Made by a program: the position numbers and the translations under genes
The notes under the pieces: generated by a model
The model's database searches: none
What the model was told of the DNA's origin: nothing
What the model saw: the letters and a program-made list of their open reading frames with translations, nothing else
Shown here: positions 25,598-34,042 of the stretch, in pieces
Layout: each line of letters begins with the position of its first letter
Position numbering within the stretch: the stretch's first letter is position 1
DNA from: Akkermansia sp. N21116
GTDB taxonomy: Bacteria; Verrucomicrobiota; Verrucomicrobiia; Verrucomicrobiales; Akkermansiaceae
DNA: 64,000 bases
Direction of reading: 5' to 3'
Assembly (NCBI RefSeq): GCF_029854705.2
Contig: NZ_CP139035.1
Location: forward strand, 1,302,001 to 1,366,000

Positions 25598-26497
25598 TTA
25601 TTTCTTCAACGTTTTTTCAACGATGTCCTGCACTTCCTTGGAAGGGGCAGTCATTTTGATTGAGTCGGCGGGAAGTTCTCGCTTTTCCCAGACTTTGAAT
25701 TTACCCATTTTGGTGTCTCCGCCTGTTTGGATGAGGAATCTCTGTTCAGCGGGGATAACCTGTGCGGCAATATGTTCCGAGGGTGTCGGATCTTTGGTGA
25801 AGGTACCGGTGGTGGCAGGAACCCACCCCTTGTCTTTTGTCCAGCTAAAGTTGGGACCGTATTTGGCAGACCGAATGTGTTTGGTGGAGTCGTAGTTGCG
25901 CCGGAAGTCTTCGACGAAGGAGACGGCATAGGAGAGCTCGCCTTCTTTGCTGTGGGTTTTCCATGCGGAAATCAATTCCCATTTTTTCGTATGGTTGTTG
26001 AAAAAGTAGCCGTAGATTTCCTTGAGATTGTCGCCGAGGGGTTTGTTGACAATGAGGAATTGCATCTTTTCTCCGATTTTCCAAGGGTAGGCAAGAAAGC
26101 TTTTACCGCCTGTACCTTCGCCTCCGAAACGGGAGATTTCCGCATTTTGATGTTGTCCGATACATTGGACTTTTTCATTTTCGGGAACCTCATTGGGGTT
26201 GTCTCCATGGGGGATAGGATCCCAAATGGAAAAGATGAGGACTTTTCTGTCCGGTGAGATTTCCTGGAAGCCAATGTAGCAATTATCCATGTTGGCCGCG
26301 CAGAAGTAGGTGCCCGGTGCGGATTGCAGGGCTTCCGCCTGGAGATAGATGGCCTGCGAATTACGCTGGATGGGGGCGTGTCTCAGATGGACGGAACTGC
26401 ACTGACGTTTCGTGAGTTCTTCCGGAGAAGTATCCGCTGTGGCATAGGTAGTAAGGACTGTTGCCAGCAAAATGGATGAAACAAGTCTTTTAAACAT
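25598..26497 (-). CDS. Secreted DUF3472-family protein
   Basis: The 299 residues start with a signal peptide (cut near YATADTS). The body has the DUF3472 hallmarks FQEISPDRKVLIFSIWDP, PNEVPENEKV, SRFGGEGTGGKSFLAYPWKIGE and a C-terminal YGPNFSWTKDKGWVPA segment. The fold is probably a beta-sandwich that could bind carbohydrate, but the family has no established activity. It is likely periplasmic or extracellular and fits the local set of exported proteins (two M60 peptidases upstream on the same strand, thioredoxin-like protein divergent). No catalytic residues can be named. Confidence 0.75.
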   Translation of the reverse strand: MFKRLVSSILLATVLTTYATADTSPEELTKRQCSSVHLRHAPIQRNSQAIYLQAEALQSAPGTYFCAANMDNCYIGFQEISPDRKVLIFSIWDPIPHGDNPNEVPENEKVQCIGQHQNAEISRFGGEGTGGKSFLAYPWKIGEKMQFLIVNKPLGDNLKEIYGYFFNNHTKKWELISAWKTHSKEGELSYAVSFVEDFRRNYDSTKHIRSAKYGPNFSWTKDKGWVPATTGTFTKDPTPSEHIAAQVIPAEQRFLIQTGGDTKMGKFKVWEKRELPADSIKMTAPSKEVQDIVEKTLKK

Positions 26498-26655
26498 GTG
26501 TGTCTATTACACTGACTACCTGGCAAAGTCTTGCCCAAATATACGGGATTCTGTCATGTGAATCTTTCCGGATCCTGTGTTTACCGTTCGCGAAAGAAGA
26601 TATTAGGATACTTTTTTGTTGCCTTTTGATTGCAGGATGTGGTTTATTTTCGATT

Positions 26656-27291
26656 ATGAGAATTGCCTTTCTTTTACTTACATGCCTGGCATGCTTCTGC
26701 TGCAATTCATTTGCCGAATCCCGGACATGGACGAATAGTGCCGGTAAAACGATTGAGGGAGAATATTTGCGTGCAACGGATAAGGATGTTTCTGTGAAGT
26801 TGACTTCCGGCAAGATTGTCAAACTTCCTCTGGCTTCGTTGAGCCAGGAGGATCAGGACTTTGTCAAACAGGAGCAGGAGACGGCCAAATCTGAAGCTGT
26901 GGCTGAAGAGAGAGCCAAGTTGTCGTTCAAATGGTCCAAGAAGCTTGATGCGGCACTGAAAGATGCCAAGGAATACGATCTTCCTGTGATGGTGTTGTTT
27001 ACAGGAACAAGCTGGTGTCCGTATTGCGTTAAACTTGAAAATGAAGTGCTTTCCAAATCGGAATTCAAGAGATTGGCAGGCGGAAAAATGCTGGCTGTCA
27101 AATATGAATGTCCGACTCCCGGAGGCTATACGCCTGAAGGGAAGAAGAAAGCTCAGCAATTCAAAATCAAAGGGGTTCCCCACTATGTGATTTTGAATAA
27201 GGATGGCAAGGTGATTGGCGATGGCGGCTATCATAAGGGCATTACTCCTAAGGAATTGGTGGAGAAGATTTCCCAGGCTGCCGGCAAATAA
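26656..27291 (+). CDS. Exported SHD1-thioredoxin-like fusion protein
   Basis: The ATG at 26656 gives 211 residues with a signal peptide (MRIAFLLLTCLACFCC). Residues about 22-70 match an SLA1 homology domain 1-like module (RTWTNSAGKTIEGEYL, then PLASLSQEDQDFV). A charged linker follows, and then a thioredoxin fold with the active site SWCPYC and cis-proline GVPHY. The WCPYC motif suits a DsbA/DsbC-like or DUF255-type periplasmic oxidoreductase. The Cys-rich signal segment (LTCLACFCC) could be a lipobox but does not fit well. A longer frame from 26500 contains non-homologous sequence. Its role is probably redox handling of exported proteins; partners are unknown. Confidence 0.8.
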   Translation: MRIAFLLLTCLACFCCNSFAESRTWTNSAGKTIEGEYLRATDKDVSVKLTSGKIVKLPLASLSQEDQDFVKQEQETAKSEAVAEERAKLSFKWSKKLDAALKDAKEYDLPVMVLFTGTSWCPYCVKLENEVLSKSEFKRLAGGKMLAVKYECPTPGGYTPEGKKKAQQFKIKGVPHYVILNKDGKVIGDGGYHKGITPKELVEKISQAAGK

Positions 27292-27324
27292 TGCCGCTTT
27301 ATGGATAGTCGTGATTCCGTGGTT

Positions 27325-27341
27325 ACCCACTCGAAGTGGGT
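27325..27341. terminator. Short hairpin between convergent genes
   Basis: ACCCACT and AGTGGGT form a 7-bp stem with loop CGA, between the thioredoxin-like gene (+) and recO (-). The plus strand has only GTTTC after the stem, so termination is uncertain. Confidence 0.35.
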
Positions 27342-27356
27342 GTTTCGGTGGTAGAT

Positions 27357-27890
27357 TTATCCCAGTATTTCCAGAAGAGATTCCCTTTGGCGGATGGGGA
27401 TTTTGCCGAAGTGGTGTCTGATAGCGACATGGGCGGGCAGATTGCTTCCCTGAAGGCCATGGAGCCGGATAATTTCCCTTTCGAAGTGGAGTAAGGCCTT
27501 GCGTGAGGGCTGTTCCTGCTCCAGATAATTGAGGGCGCGGTCCAAAAGATCGTAGAATTCCGGTGCGGGGGTTCCTGCTTCAACAACGAGCAGGATAAGG
27601 CGGGCAAAGTAGGAAGCCAGCGAGAGCTTGGGGTATTCCCGGCGGATGTTGAAACGTGGATGGGCAAGCGTGGCGGACGAAAGTGTATGCAGATCTCCGG
27701 TTCGGGCTTCTTTCCACTGGATGAGGCTGTGAAAGAAGAGATCAAGCTGCCCGATGTAGCGGCTTTGCGGGCGAAGAGCTCCCTTGGCAGCAGTGCGGAT
27801 GATGCCGTGGCTTTCCGTGAACCAGACGACGATCAGACCGGTTTCTCCCAGAGGGTAGGTTTTCAGGAGAGTGGCAAGGCTTTCATTCAC
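27357..27890 (-). CDS. recO: DNA repair protein RecO
   Basis: I take the GTG at 27890 as start, 8 bp inside the end of dxs, giving 177 residues (VNESLATLLKTYPLGETGLIVVWFT). The frame is open to an ATG at 27935 but the extra residues (VLPPPIPTT) look unlike the family. The N-terminal OB-fold shows GETGLIVVWFTESHGIIRTAAKGALRP, the RecO pattern (VLxxxxxGExxxLVxxFTxExGxxxxxAKGARR). The rest is helical. The protein is shorter than the usual 230-250 residues and the zinc Cys cluster of some RecO proteins is absent. RecO loads RecA on SSB-coated DNA with RecR. It is the last gene of the five-gene minus-strand operon. Confidence 0.75.
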   Translation of the reverse strand: MNESLATLLKTYPLGETGLIVVWFTESHGIIRTAAKGALRPQSRYIGQLDLFFHSLIQWKEARTGDLHTLSSATLAHPRFNIRREYPKLSLASYFARLILLVVEAGTPAPEFYDLLDRALNYLEQEQPSRKALLHFEREIIRLHGLQGSNLPAHVAIRHHFGKIPIRQRESLLEILG

Positions 27891-29811
27891 CGCAACCGTT
27901 GTCGGGATGGGAGGTGGCAGCACCCAGGCGAGCATGAAGCCTGTCCAGGATGTCGGGTTCCGTCAGACCGTATTTTTCCCGGAGCGATTTCAGACAGCCG
28001 TGTTCGATGAAACGGTCGGGCCAGCCGACAATTTCCACGGGCGTTGTAACGTTTCCGGAACTGAGACATTCGAGGACGGTTGAGCCGAAACCGCCTTTGA
28101 TCGAGTGATCTTCGATCGTACAGACGAGTTTTGCCCGGCGGGCGTATTTCAGGATGCATTCTTCATCCAGTGGCTTGATGAAGCGGGCATTGATGATGGC
28201 GACGGAGTAGCCTTCCCGTTCCAGTTGGTCAGCGATATTGCGTGCAAGGACGATCATGTCTCCCAGAGTGACAAAGACGATGTCCGTGCCGTTGCGTTCG
28301 ATTTCCGCCTTGCCAATGGGGAGGAGCTGAGGAATCTCCGGGATGGGGGCGCCGATGCCGCATCCCCGGGGGTAGCGGATGGAAGATGCCCGGTCGTCGA
28401 TTTCATTCATTGTGTACAGCATATTGACGAATTCGGTTTCGTCCTTTGGCTGCATCATGACGAGGTCGGGAAGGCAGCGGAGCATGGCAATATCAAAGAG
28501 GCCGTGATGAGTGGGACCGTCGTCGGGAGACAGCCCGGCCCGGTCCATGCAGAATTTAACAGGCAGTTTTTGAAGAGCTGCATCGTGCTGGATCATGTCG
28601 ACACAGCGTTGCATGAAGGTGGAATAGATAGCGACATAGGGCTTGAGGCCTTCGGCAGCCATGCCGCAGGCAAAAAGGGCGGCGTGTTCTTCTGCGATCC
28701 CGACGTCGAAGAACCGGGAAGGGTGGCGTTCTTTGAAGAGATCAAGCTTGGTTCCACTGGGCATGGCTGCTGTGACGGCTACGACGGATTCATCATGGTC
28801 CGCCAGGTCGGCAATGGTGCGTCCGAAGATTTCCGAGTATGTTGGAGAGGGTGGAGAGTCCGTGTTGCCGTTGTCAATACAGTAGGAACCGAGTCCGTGG
28901 AATTTAGTCGGGTTGTCGAGGGCGGGCTGGTATCCGCGGCCTTTTTCCGTGACGATGTGGAGAATGACGGGTTCGTTGAGGTTTTTGATGTGCTCAAGTG
29001 TCTTGATGAGCAAGGGAATATCGTGACCATCGATCGGACCGAAGTAGCGGAGCCCGAATTTGTCAAACAGAACGGAGGGGAGGATGAGGCCTTTTGCGGA
29101 TGATTCTATTTTATTGGCGAAGGATTTGGCCTGCTGACCGCCCAGGCGTTCTACAAATTCGGCTGTTTTTTTGCGGACCCATGCATAGGTATCCGACGTT
29201 TGAAGGGAGTTGAAGTAGTTGGCCAGGGAACCGACGTTTTTATCGATGGCCCACTCGTTGTCATTAAGGATGGCGATGAAACGCTTGGTCGTCTGGGCGA
29301 TGTTGTTGAGGGCTTCCAGCGTGGTACCGCAGGTAAAGGCGGCATCACCGGCGACGGCGACGACATTGAAGTCGTCGTGCTTGCGGTCGCGTGCGGCACA
29401 AATGCCTAAAGCTGCTGAGAGCGCTGTACCGGCATGGCCCGCTCCGAAAGCGTCGTGATCCGATTCGGAACGTTTGAGAAAACCGGAAAGGCCTCCGAAC
29501 TGGCGGATGGTGGACATGCGGTTGGCCCGGCCCGTCAGGATTTTGTGGATGTAACCCTGATGGGAAACATCGAAGAGGATTTTGTCCTTCGGCGTATTGA
29601 AGACGTAATGCAGCGCAATAGTGAGCTCGACGACACCCAGGTTGGGACCGAGATGGCCTCCGGTGACAGAGAGGGTATTGATGAGCAGGTCCCGAATCTC
29701 TTGAGCGAGAATGGGCAGTTTGTCCGGCGGCATGCTTTTGACATCCTCCGGAGAAAAGATGGAGGCCAAAAGTTCCGGAAGCTCAGGAGAGGGAGAAGGT
29801 GTCTGGTTCAT
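27883..29811 (-). CDS. dxs: 1-deoxy-D-xylulose-5-phosphate synthase
   Basis: The 642-residue thiamine-diphosphate enzyme joins pyruvate and glyceraldehyde-3-phosphate in the first step of the MEP isoprenoid pathway. Landmarks are TGGHLGPNLGVVELTIALHYVF, DVSHQGYIHKILTGR, the thiamine motif GDAAFTCGTTLEALNN...LNDNEWAI, DGHDI, FDVGIAEEHAALFACGMA and the C-terminal transketolase domain ending in IEDHSIKGGFGSTVLE. One notable local difference is ILNDNEW, with a Glu where many enzymes have MSI. The ATG at 29811 overlaps the end of xseB by 29 bp, and the stop overlaps recO. Confidence 0.95.
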   Translation of the reverse strand: MNQTPSPSPELPELLASIFSPEDVKSMPPDKLPILAQEIRDLLINTLSVTGGHLGPNLGVVELTIALHYVFNTPKDKILFDVSHQGYIHKILTGRANRMSTIRQFGGLSGFLKRSESDHDAFGAGHAGTALSAALGICAARDRKHDDFNVVAVAGDAAFTCGTTLEALNNIAQTTKRFIAILNDNEWAIDKNVGSLANYFNSLQTSDTYAWVRKKTAEFVERLGGQQAKSFANKIESSAKGLILPSVLFDKFGLRYFGPIDGHDIPLLIKTLEHIKNLNEPVILHIVTEKGRGYQPALDNPTKFHGLGSYCIDNGNTDSPPSPTYSEIFGRTIADLADHDESVVAVTAAMPSGTKLDLFKERHPSRFFDVGIAEEHAALFACGMAAEGLKPYVAIYSTFMQRCVDMIQHDAALQKLPVKFCMDRAGLSPDDGPTHHGLFDIAMLRCLPDLVMMQPKDETEFVNMLYTMNEIDDRASSIRYPRGCGIGAPIPEIPQLLPIGKAEIERNGTDIVFVTLGDMIVLARNIADQLEREGYSVAIINARFIKPLDEECILKYARRAKLVCTIEDHSIKGGFGSTVLECLSSGNVTTPVEIVGWPDRFIEHGCLKSLREKYGLTEPDILDRLHARLGAATSHPDNGCGE

Positions 29812-30058
29812 CGGGCGTCTGTTCCTGGGGAGCGTCCAAAGTGGTTGTCGGGGATTCGGGATTTTCCAGGGCTTCTATGCGGAGCTCCGCCTTTTTCAGG
29901 ATGGACCGGCAGTGGCGGATGATTTTGGTACCTTCTTCGACGAGTGAGATCATGGATTCCAATTCGGTGACGGGAGCGTCCGTCAATTGGACGATTTCCT
30001 CCAGCCGGGCGATGGATTGCTCGAAGGTGGGTGTTTCCTTGGATGATTTTGATGCCAT
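29783..30058 (-). CDS. xseB: Exodeoxyribonuclease VII small subunit
   Basis: The 91 residues show the XseB pattern PTFEQSIARLEEIVQLTD...LESMISLVEEGTKIIRHCRSILKKAELRIEAL, two helices forming a coiled-coil hairpin, plus a Pro/Glu-rich tail. XseB partners with the large subunit XseA in an ATP-independent single-strand nuclease. xseA is not in the window. It sits between the response-regulator gene (23 bp gap) and dxs (29 bp overlap), an arrangement with dxs seen in many bacteria. Confidence 0.88.
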   Translation of the reverse strand: MASKSSKETPTFEQSIARLEEIVQLTDAPVTELESMISLVEEGTKIIRHCRSILKKAELRIEALENPESPTTTLDAPQEQTPDEPDTFSLS

Positions 30059-30081
30059 GGATGTGATGAAGAGGTAGGAGG

Positions 30082-31521
30082 CTATTGGTTTGCCTGGATC
30101 CCGCGGGTATCCGATTCCGAGGTCTTGGTTGGGTCGAAGTCTTCGGCGATTTTCCTTTGGAGTGTTCTCCGGCTGATACCCAGGAGTTTGGCTGCCGCCG
30201 TCCGATTGTCTCCGGTGATCCGGAGAGCCTGGCGGATGGCTTCCTTTTCAAGGGATAATAGGTTCAAACTGCCTGGATGGACAAGCTGAATATGCGTTAT
30301 GGGTTGAGAAGGCTGATCCGGGGGAGGACTTTCCGGTTGTTCCTGTTGTGTTGTCCGCAGCTGGGCGGGGAGATGGGTGAGGTCTACGGTGCTTCCATTA
30401 CTCATGACGACACCGTGTTCGATGGCTGTACGCAGTTCCCGGACATTGCCGGGCCATGGATAGGAGAGTAGAGCCCGGGTTGCCTGATCGGAGAGCGGTT
30501 TGACGGTTTTTCCGTTTTCTCCGGCAAATTCTTTGAGGAAGGCGTTGGAAAGGAGAATGATATCCTCTTGGCGCTCGCGCAAAGGAGGCATATCGATTTT
30601 GACGACATTGAGGCGGAAGAAGAGGTCTTCCCGGAAGGTGCCTTCTTCGACGAGTTTTTTGAGAGATTTGTTGGTGGCGGCAATAACGCGTACATCGATG
30701 GGGACCGGGGTGTTGGAACCGACGCGTTCAATGGTACGTTCCGAGAGGACGCGTAAGAGACGAACCTGGGTGGCAGGATCGATTTCTCCGATTTCATCAA
30801 GGAAAATGGAACCTCCGTTAGCTTCTTCAAAACGGCCGATTCTTTTCTGGACGGCTCCGGTGAAGGCGCCTTTCTCATGACCGAAAAGTTCGCTTTCCAA
30901 CAGTTGTGGGGAAAGAGCGGCGCAGTTGACGACGACGAATGGCTTGGAAGCACGGGGGGAGAGGGCGTGGATGGCATGGGCGACAAGTTCTTTGCCGGTA
31001 CCGCTTTCTCCCTCAATCAGGACAGTGGTTTTGCCTGGTGCCACCTGACGAATGATGCGAAAGACTTTTTCCATGGCTTCGGATTTGCCGAGAAGCCTGT
31101 CGAGTCCCTTGTGGGGATGGAGGGTAGCCTCCAGTTCGCGGTTGGCAGATTCCAGGGAACGCGTGCGCTGGGCACGTTTGAGGAGGAGTTCTACTTCGTC
31201 AAGGTTCAGGGGTTTGGTGACGAAATGGTAGGCCCCTCGCTTCATGGCTTCCACGGCGGTATCAACGGAGCCGTAAGCTGTCATGACGATGCAGACGGGC
31301 GGGTGTTCTCGGGCGGAGGCGGAGTCGAGGAGATCCATGCCGTTTTCTCCACCGAGGCGGAGGTCGGTAAGAATCAAGTCGACGGGTTCGGCGTCCAGAA
31401 TGTTGGCGGCTTGTGTCAGGTTGGAAGCCGTGTATACGTCGTATATGTCTTCCAGCGCCATGCGGAGGGCATCGCGCGTGGGCTTTTCGTCATCGACAAT
31501 TAACAGGATCGGCTGGCTCAT
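30082..31521 (-). CDS. Sigma-54-dependent response regulator (NtrC family)
   Basis: The 479-residue protein is a complete NtrC-type regulator. The receiver domain has the phospho-acceptor Asp in LILTDLRLG (about 53), with the conserved DDE at 11-13 and a KPLN Lys near 103. The AAA+ domain has Walker A GESGTGKE near 170, the sigma-54 contact GAFTGA near 222 and FLDEIGE. A Fis-type helix-turn-helix at the C-terminus reads NRTAAAKLLGISRRTLQRKI. It should activate sigma-54 promoters after phosphorylation by the kinase encoded immediately upstream (28 bp gap). Targets are unknown. No sigma-54 promoter was recognised by eye in the window. Confidence 0.95.
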   Translation of the reverse strand: MSQPILLIVDDEKPTRDALRMALEDIYDVYTASNLTQAANILDAEPVDLILTDLRLGGENGMDLLDSASAREHPPVCIVMTAYGSVDTAVEAMKRGAYHFVTKPLNLDEVELLLKRAQRTRSLESANRELEATLHPHKGLDRLLGKSEAMEKVFRIIRQVAPGKTTVLIEGESGTGKELVAHAIHALSPRASKPFVVVNCAALSPQLLESELFGHEKGAFTGAVQKRIGRFEEANGGSIFLDEIGEIDPATQVRLLRVLSERTIERVGSNTPVPIDVRVIAATNKSLKKLVEEGTFREDLFFRLNVVKIDMPPLRERQEDIILLSNAFLKEFAGENGKTVKPLSDQATRALLSYPWPGNVRELRTAIEHGVVMSNGSTVDLTHLPAQLRTTQQEQPESPPPDQPSQPITHIQLVHPGSLNLLSLEKEAIRQALRITGDNRTAAAKLLGISRRTLQRKIAEDFDPTKTSESDTRGIQANQ

Positions 31522-31549
31522 GGATTGTTGGCGAAGGGAAGGTCATTTA

Positions 31550-32689
31550 CTATTGAAGGAGTCTGGCTGCGGAATCCGTCCGGGGGAAGAACATGGTGAT
31601 CGTGGTACCTTCTCCGGCATGGCTGGCGATGGTGAGGTTGCCTCCGTGATCTTTGACGATGCGGCGGACAATGAGGAGCCCCAGTCCTGTCCCTTCCGAT
31701 TTGGTCGTCAGGAAGGGTTCGTAGATGCTGCCCATGACTTCGTGGGAAATGCCGCTGCCGGTGTCGGAAACGGTAACGCGGACTTCGTAAGCATTGCACT
31801 CCGTTTTGATGAGGATGGAACCACCCCCGGAAGGAATGGCCTGATAGGCGTTTTTGACGAGATTGTAGAAGACTTGTTTAATCTGGACGGGATCCATGTC
31901 CATGACAGGCATGGGAGAACAGAGATCAAGGACGATGTGGATGTTGCGTTCTTCGATTTCCGGACGGAGGAATTGGATGATTTCTTCGATGAGAGCATTG
32001 ATTTCCAATCTTTCCCGGTTGGGCTTGGTCGGGCGGACGGCTTGGAGGAATTGACGGAGGATGGCATCGAGGCGTTTGACTTCCGAGCGGGAAGTTTGGA
32101 CGAGTTCTCTCAGTTGTTCGGCTTCCGGAGATTGGAGTTGTCGCGTTTTACGGTCCAGCAACTGGAGATGAAGACCGATGGAATTAAGAGGATTTCCGAT
32201 TTCGTGGGCGACTCCGGCGGAGAGCAGAGTCAGGGAGTTGAGTTGCTCTGCTTCGAGAATCTCTTCCGTGTGCAGATAACGGGCTGTTTCGTCGCGGATG
32301 AGGATGAGATAGCCGGTTGTGGTTTCCTCGCCGATGGGGGCGATGTAAAGATTGAGGTAGCGATGTTCCGGGTAGTGGATTTCCGTGTCGTGGGAGACAG
32401 CCCCTCCTTCCTTGGCAACTTCTCCCCAGGCGTTATTGCGCCCGAAGAGGATGCCGAGGTCGTCCGTCGTGACGTCGCGCACTTCCTTATTGAGAATTTT
32501 GGCGGCAGCCTTGTTGACGTACACGACATGGCCCCCCGTATCCAGCAGGATGATGCCTTCCTGCAATACTTCGAATACCTGCTGGAAGAATCCTTTTTGT
32601 TCGGAAAGCTTCAGCAGGAATGCTTGCAATTCCTTGTTCTCCAAGTGACCAATACGGTCAATGAGCTTTTCAACGGTTTCCTTTTTCAT
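31550..32689 (-). CDS. PAS-domain sensor histidine kinase, soluble
   Basis: The 379-residue protein has no membrane helix. A PAS domain (about 38-130, VLQEGIILLDTGGHVVYVNKAAAKIL) leads to a dimerisation/phospho-acceptor domain with the H-box AGVAHEIGNPLNSIGLHLQLL (His near 160). The ATPase domain follows, with N-box FYNLVKNAYQAIP, G1 VSDTGSGI and G2 EGTGLGLLI. This is the NtrB class, which senses a cytoplasmic signal and phosphorylates an NtrC-type regulator, here the gene just downstream. It is the first gene of the operon that continues to recO. A 15-bp palindrome at 32754-32768 lies 65 bp upstream of its start. Confidence 0.94.
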   Translation of the reverse strand: MKKETVEKLIDRIGHLENKELQAFLLKLSEQKGFFQQVFEVLQEGIILLDTGGHVVYVNKAAAKILNKEVRDVTTDDLGILFGRNNAWGEVAKEGGAVSHDTEIHYPEHRYLNLYIAPIGEETTTGYLILIRDETARYLHTEEILEAEQLNSLTLLSAGVAHEIGNPLNSIGLHLQLLDRKTRQLQSPEAEQLRELVQTSRSEVKRLDAILRQFLQAVRPTKPNRERLEINALIEEIIQFLRPEIEERNIHIVLDLCSPMPVMDMDPVQIKQVFYNLVKNAYQAIPSGGGSILIKTECNAYEVRVTVSDTGSGISHEVMGSIYEPFLTTKSEGTGLGLLIVRRIVKDHGGNLTIASHAGEGTTITMFFPRTDSAARLLQ

Positions 32690-32753
32690 GGACGGAGGAG
32701 GTGGGAAGATACGTGTTTATAGCATAAATCCCTCCGGTAAATCAAGAAGAGCT

Positions 32754-32768
32754 GTGACAAATTGTCAC
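32754..32768. promoter_or_regulatory. Palindrome upstream of the histidine kinase operon
   Basis: GTGACAAATTGTCAC has 7-bp arms (GTGACAA/TTGTCAC) around one base. It is 65 bp before the kinase start and 211 bp before the thioesterase start on the other strand, in the shared divergent promoter region. It may be an operator; the regulator is not known. Confidence 0.45.
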
Positions 32769-32979
32769 TATTTATCCGTGATGATAGTATCAACGGGATA
32801 GATTACAAAGCTGAGGCTTCTTTTGTATCGTCCTGGAACATGAATCCGTAGCGTTTTTGTTTGATCAATAGATAGAAATTCCTAGATGCTCAAATCGGTG
32901 GATCAGAGTCTGGAAAGAAATGTTGCGGAGGCGCAGATGTTTCTGGACGAGAGCTGGCGAGGTATCCTAGTGTGGAACT

Positions 32980-33390
32980 ATGAATCAGGAGGAAATTCTT
33001 GGAAACGGGGCGGGGTTTTACTACCGTCGCGAGGTGAGTTTTGCCGATACGGATGCAGGCGGAGTAGGCCATTTTGCACGGTTGTTGTGCATTTTGGAAG
33101 AGGCGGAGCATGTTTGCATGCGCGGGTTGGGGTTTCCGATGTATGCTCCGGGGCACTCTTGGCCGCGCGTGCATGTGGAGGTGGATTACAAGTCCCCGGC
33201 GTATGCGGGGGACTTGGTGGATGTACAGGTCGTTCCGTCTCACATCGGTGAGTCGGCTTTGACTTGGTCGTTCACTGTGACGAAGGGTGATGTGGTGGTC
33301 ATGAGTGCCTCGTATACGGTGGTGCGCATGCTGAACGGCCGCAAAAATCCGTTTACGGATGGCGAACGTCAGCTCTTGGAAAGTCTGTGA
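32980..33390 (+). CDS. YbgC/4-hydroxybenzoyl-CoA-type acyl-CoA thioesterase
   Basis: The 136 residues form a single hotdog fold. The family motif is VSFADTDAGGVGHFARLLCILEEAEH, where Asp is the catalytic acid of the DxDxxGxVxHxxYL pattern. It continues with PRVHVEVDYKSPAYAGDLVDVQ. Relatives hydrolyse short- or medium-chain acyl-CoA, and the Tol-Pal operon member YbgC is one of them. No tol-pal genes lie here. The protein is cytoplasmic and probably tetrameric. The start ATG at 32980 lacks a clear Shine-Dalgarno sequence; a ribosome site is not needed to support the frame. Confidence 0.85.
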   Translation: MNQEEILGNGAGFYYRREVSFADTDAGGVGHFARLLCILEEAEHVCMRGLGFPMYAPGHSWPRVHVEVDYKSPAYAGDLVDVQVVPSHIGESALTWSFTVTKGDVVVMSASYTVVRMLNGRKNPFTDGERQLLESL

Positions 33391-33857
33391 ACCGCATGCC
33401 GATACGGTGAAGTTTGCAGGGATGAGTTTATAGCCGGAGAGAAGAAGGTTCTGGTAAGGCCGGTTCGTCATCAGCTATGAATGAAAGAAGGGCCGGGGGA
33501 TATACAGGATGACGAGGCATGGAATCAGGAGGCATACCGCGAGAGAATAAGGGGGATATGTGCGATATTCTGGCGGATTCCGGTTGAAATTCCTGCCGAG
33601 AATCCGACGGGAGGAAGGCACGAAATTCGAAGCCTTTTTGAATGGCGCATGAACTGCATGCTGCTACTGTAATGCCTGCAATGATGAGTTGGATGATGTT
33701 ATGGGGGCGGTGGATTCTGGAGAGGCTGGGTCTTTATGAGTTCGGAGGCTGTCTGATATTTCTATAGATATAGGCAAGGAGATCGAATGGTAATGCTTCA
33801 TACCAGGAAGCGATTGGCAGGTGGAGGGAGGGAAGAGGGACGAAGCATGGCGATCGG
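33391..33857. other. Non-coding region between thioesterase gene and tandem repeat
   Basis: About 470 bp contain only short open frames without recognisable domains, for example 63 codons at 33481-33672 (+). I saw no tRNA, no known structural RNA and no strong terminator. The region may hold the gpmI promoter or a small RNA. Confidence 0.4.
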
Positions 33858-33925
33858 CATTTTCCCTTCTATATCTTGTAGATCTTGATATCATTTTCCC
33901 TTCTATATCTTGTAGATCTTGATAT
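33858..33925. repeat. Perfect tandem duplication of a 34-bp unit
   Basis: A 34-bp unit beginning CATTTTCCCTTCTATATC occurs twice without mismatch (33858-33891 and 33892-33925). The start of a third copy (CAT) follows. Each unit contains ATATC and GATAT arms separated by 11 bases. It ends 117 bp upstream of gpmI and could be a duplicated regulatory site or a slippage product. Confidence 0.85.
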
Positions 33926-34042
33926 CATGCAAGCTAGGAGGCTTTCGTTTTAGGACCGTGTTGATTCATGAGTCAACACGATAAAATGCGAATAGTCGCA
34001 ATTCCGGCTTTTCAAACGGAGGAGTCAGGGATAAAGAGGGGC

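Noticed and set aside
33481-33672. A 63-codon plus-strand frame upstream of gpmI
   Set aside because: No domain, odd composition and no ribosome-binding site.
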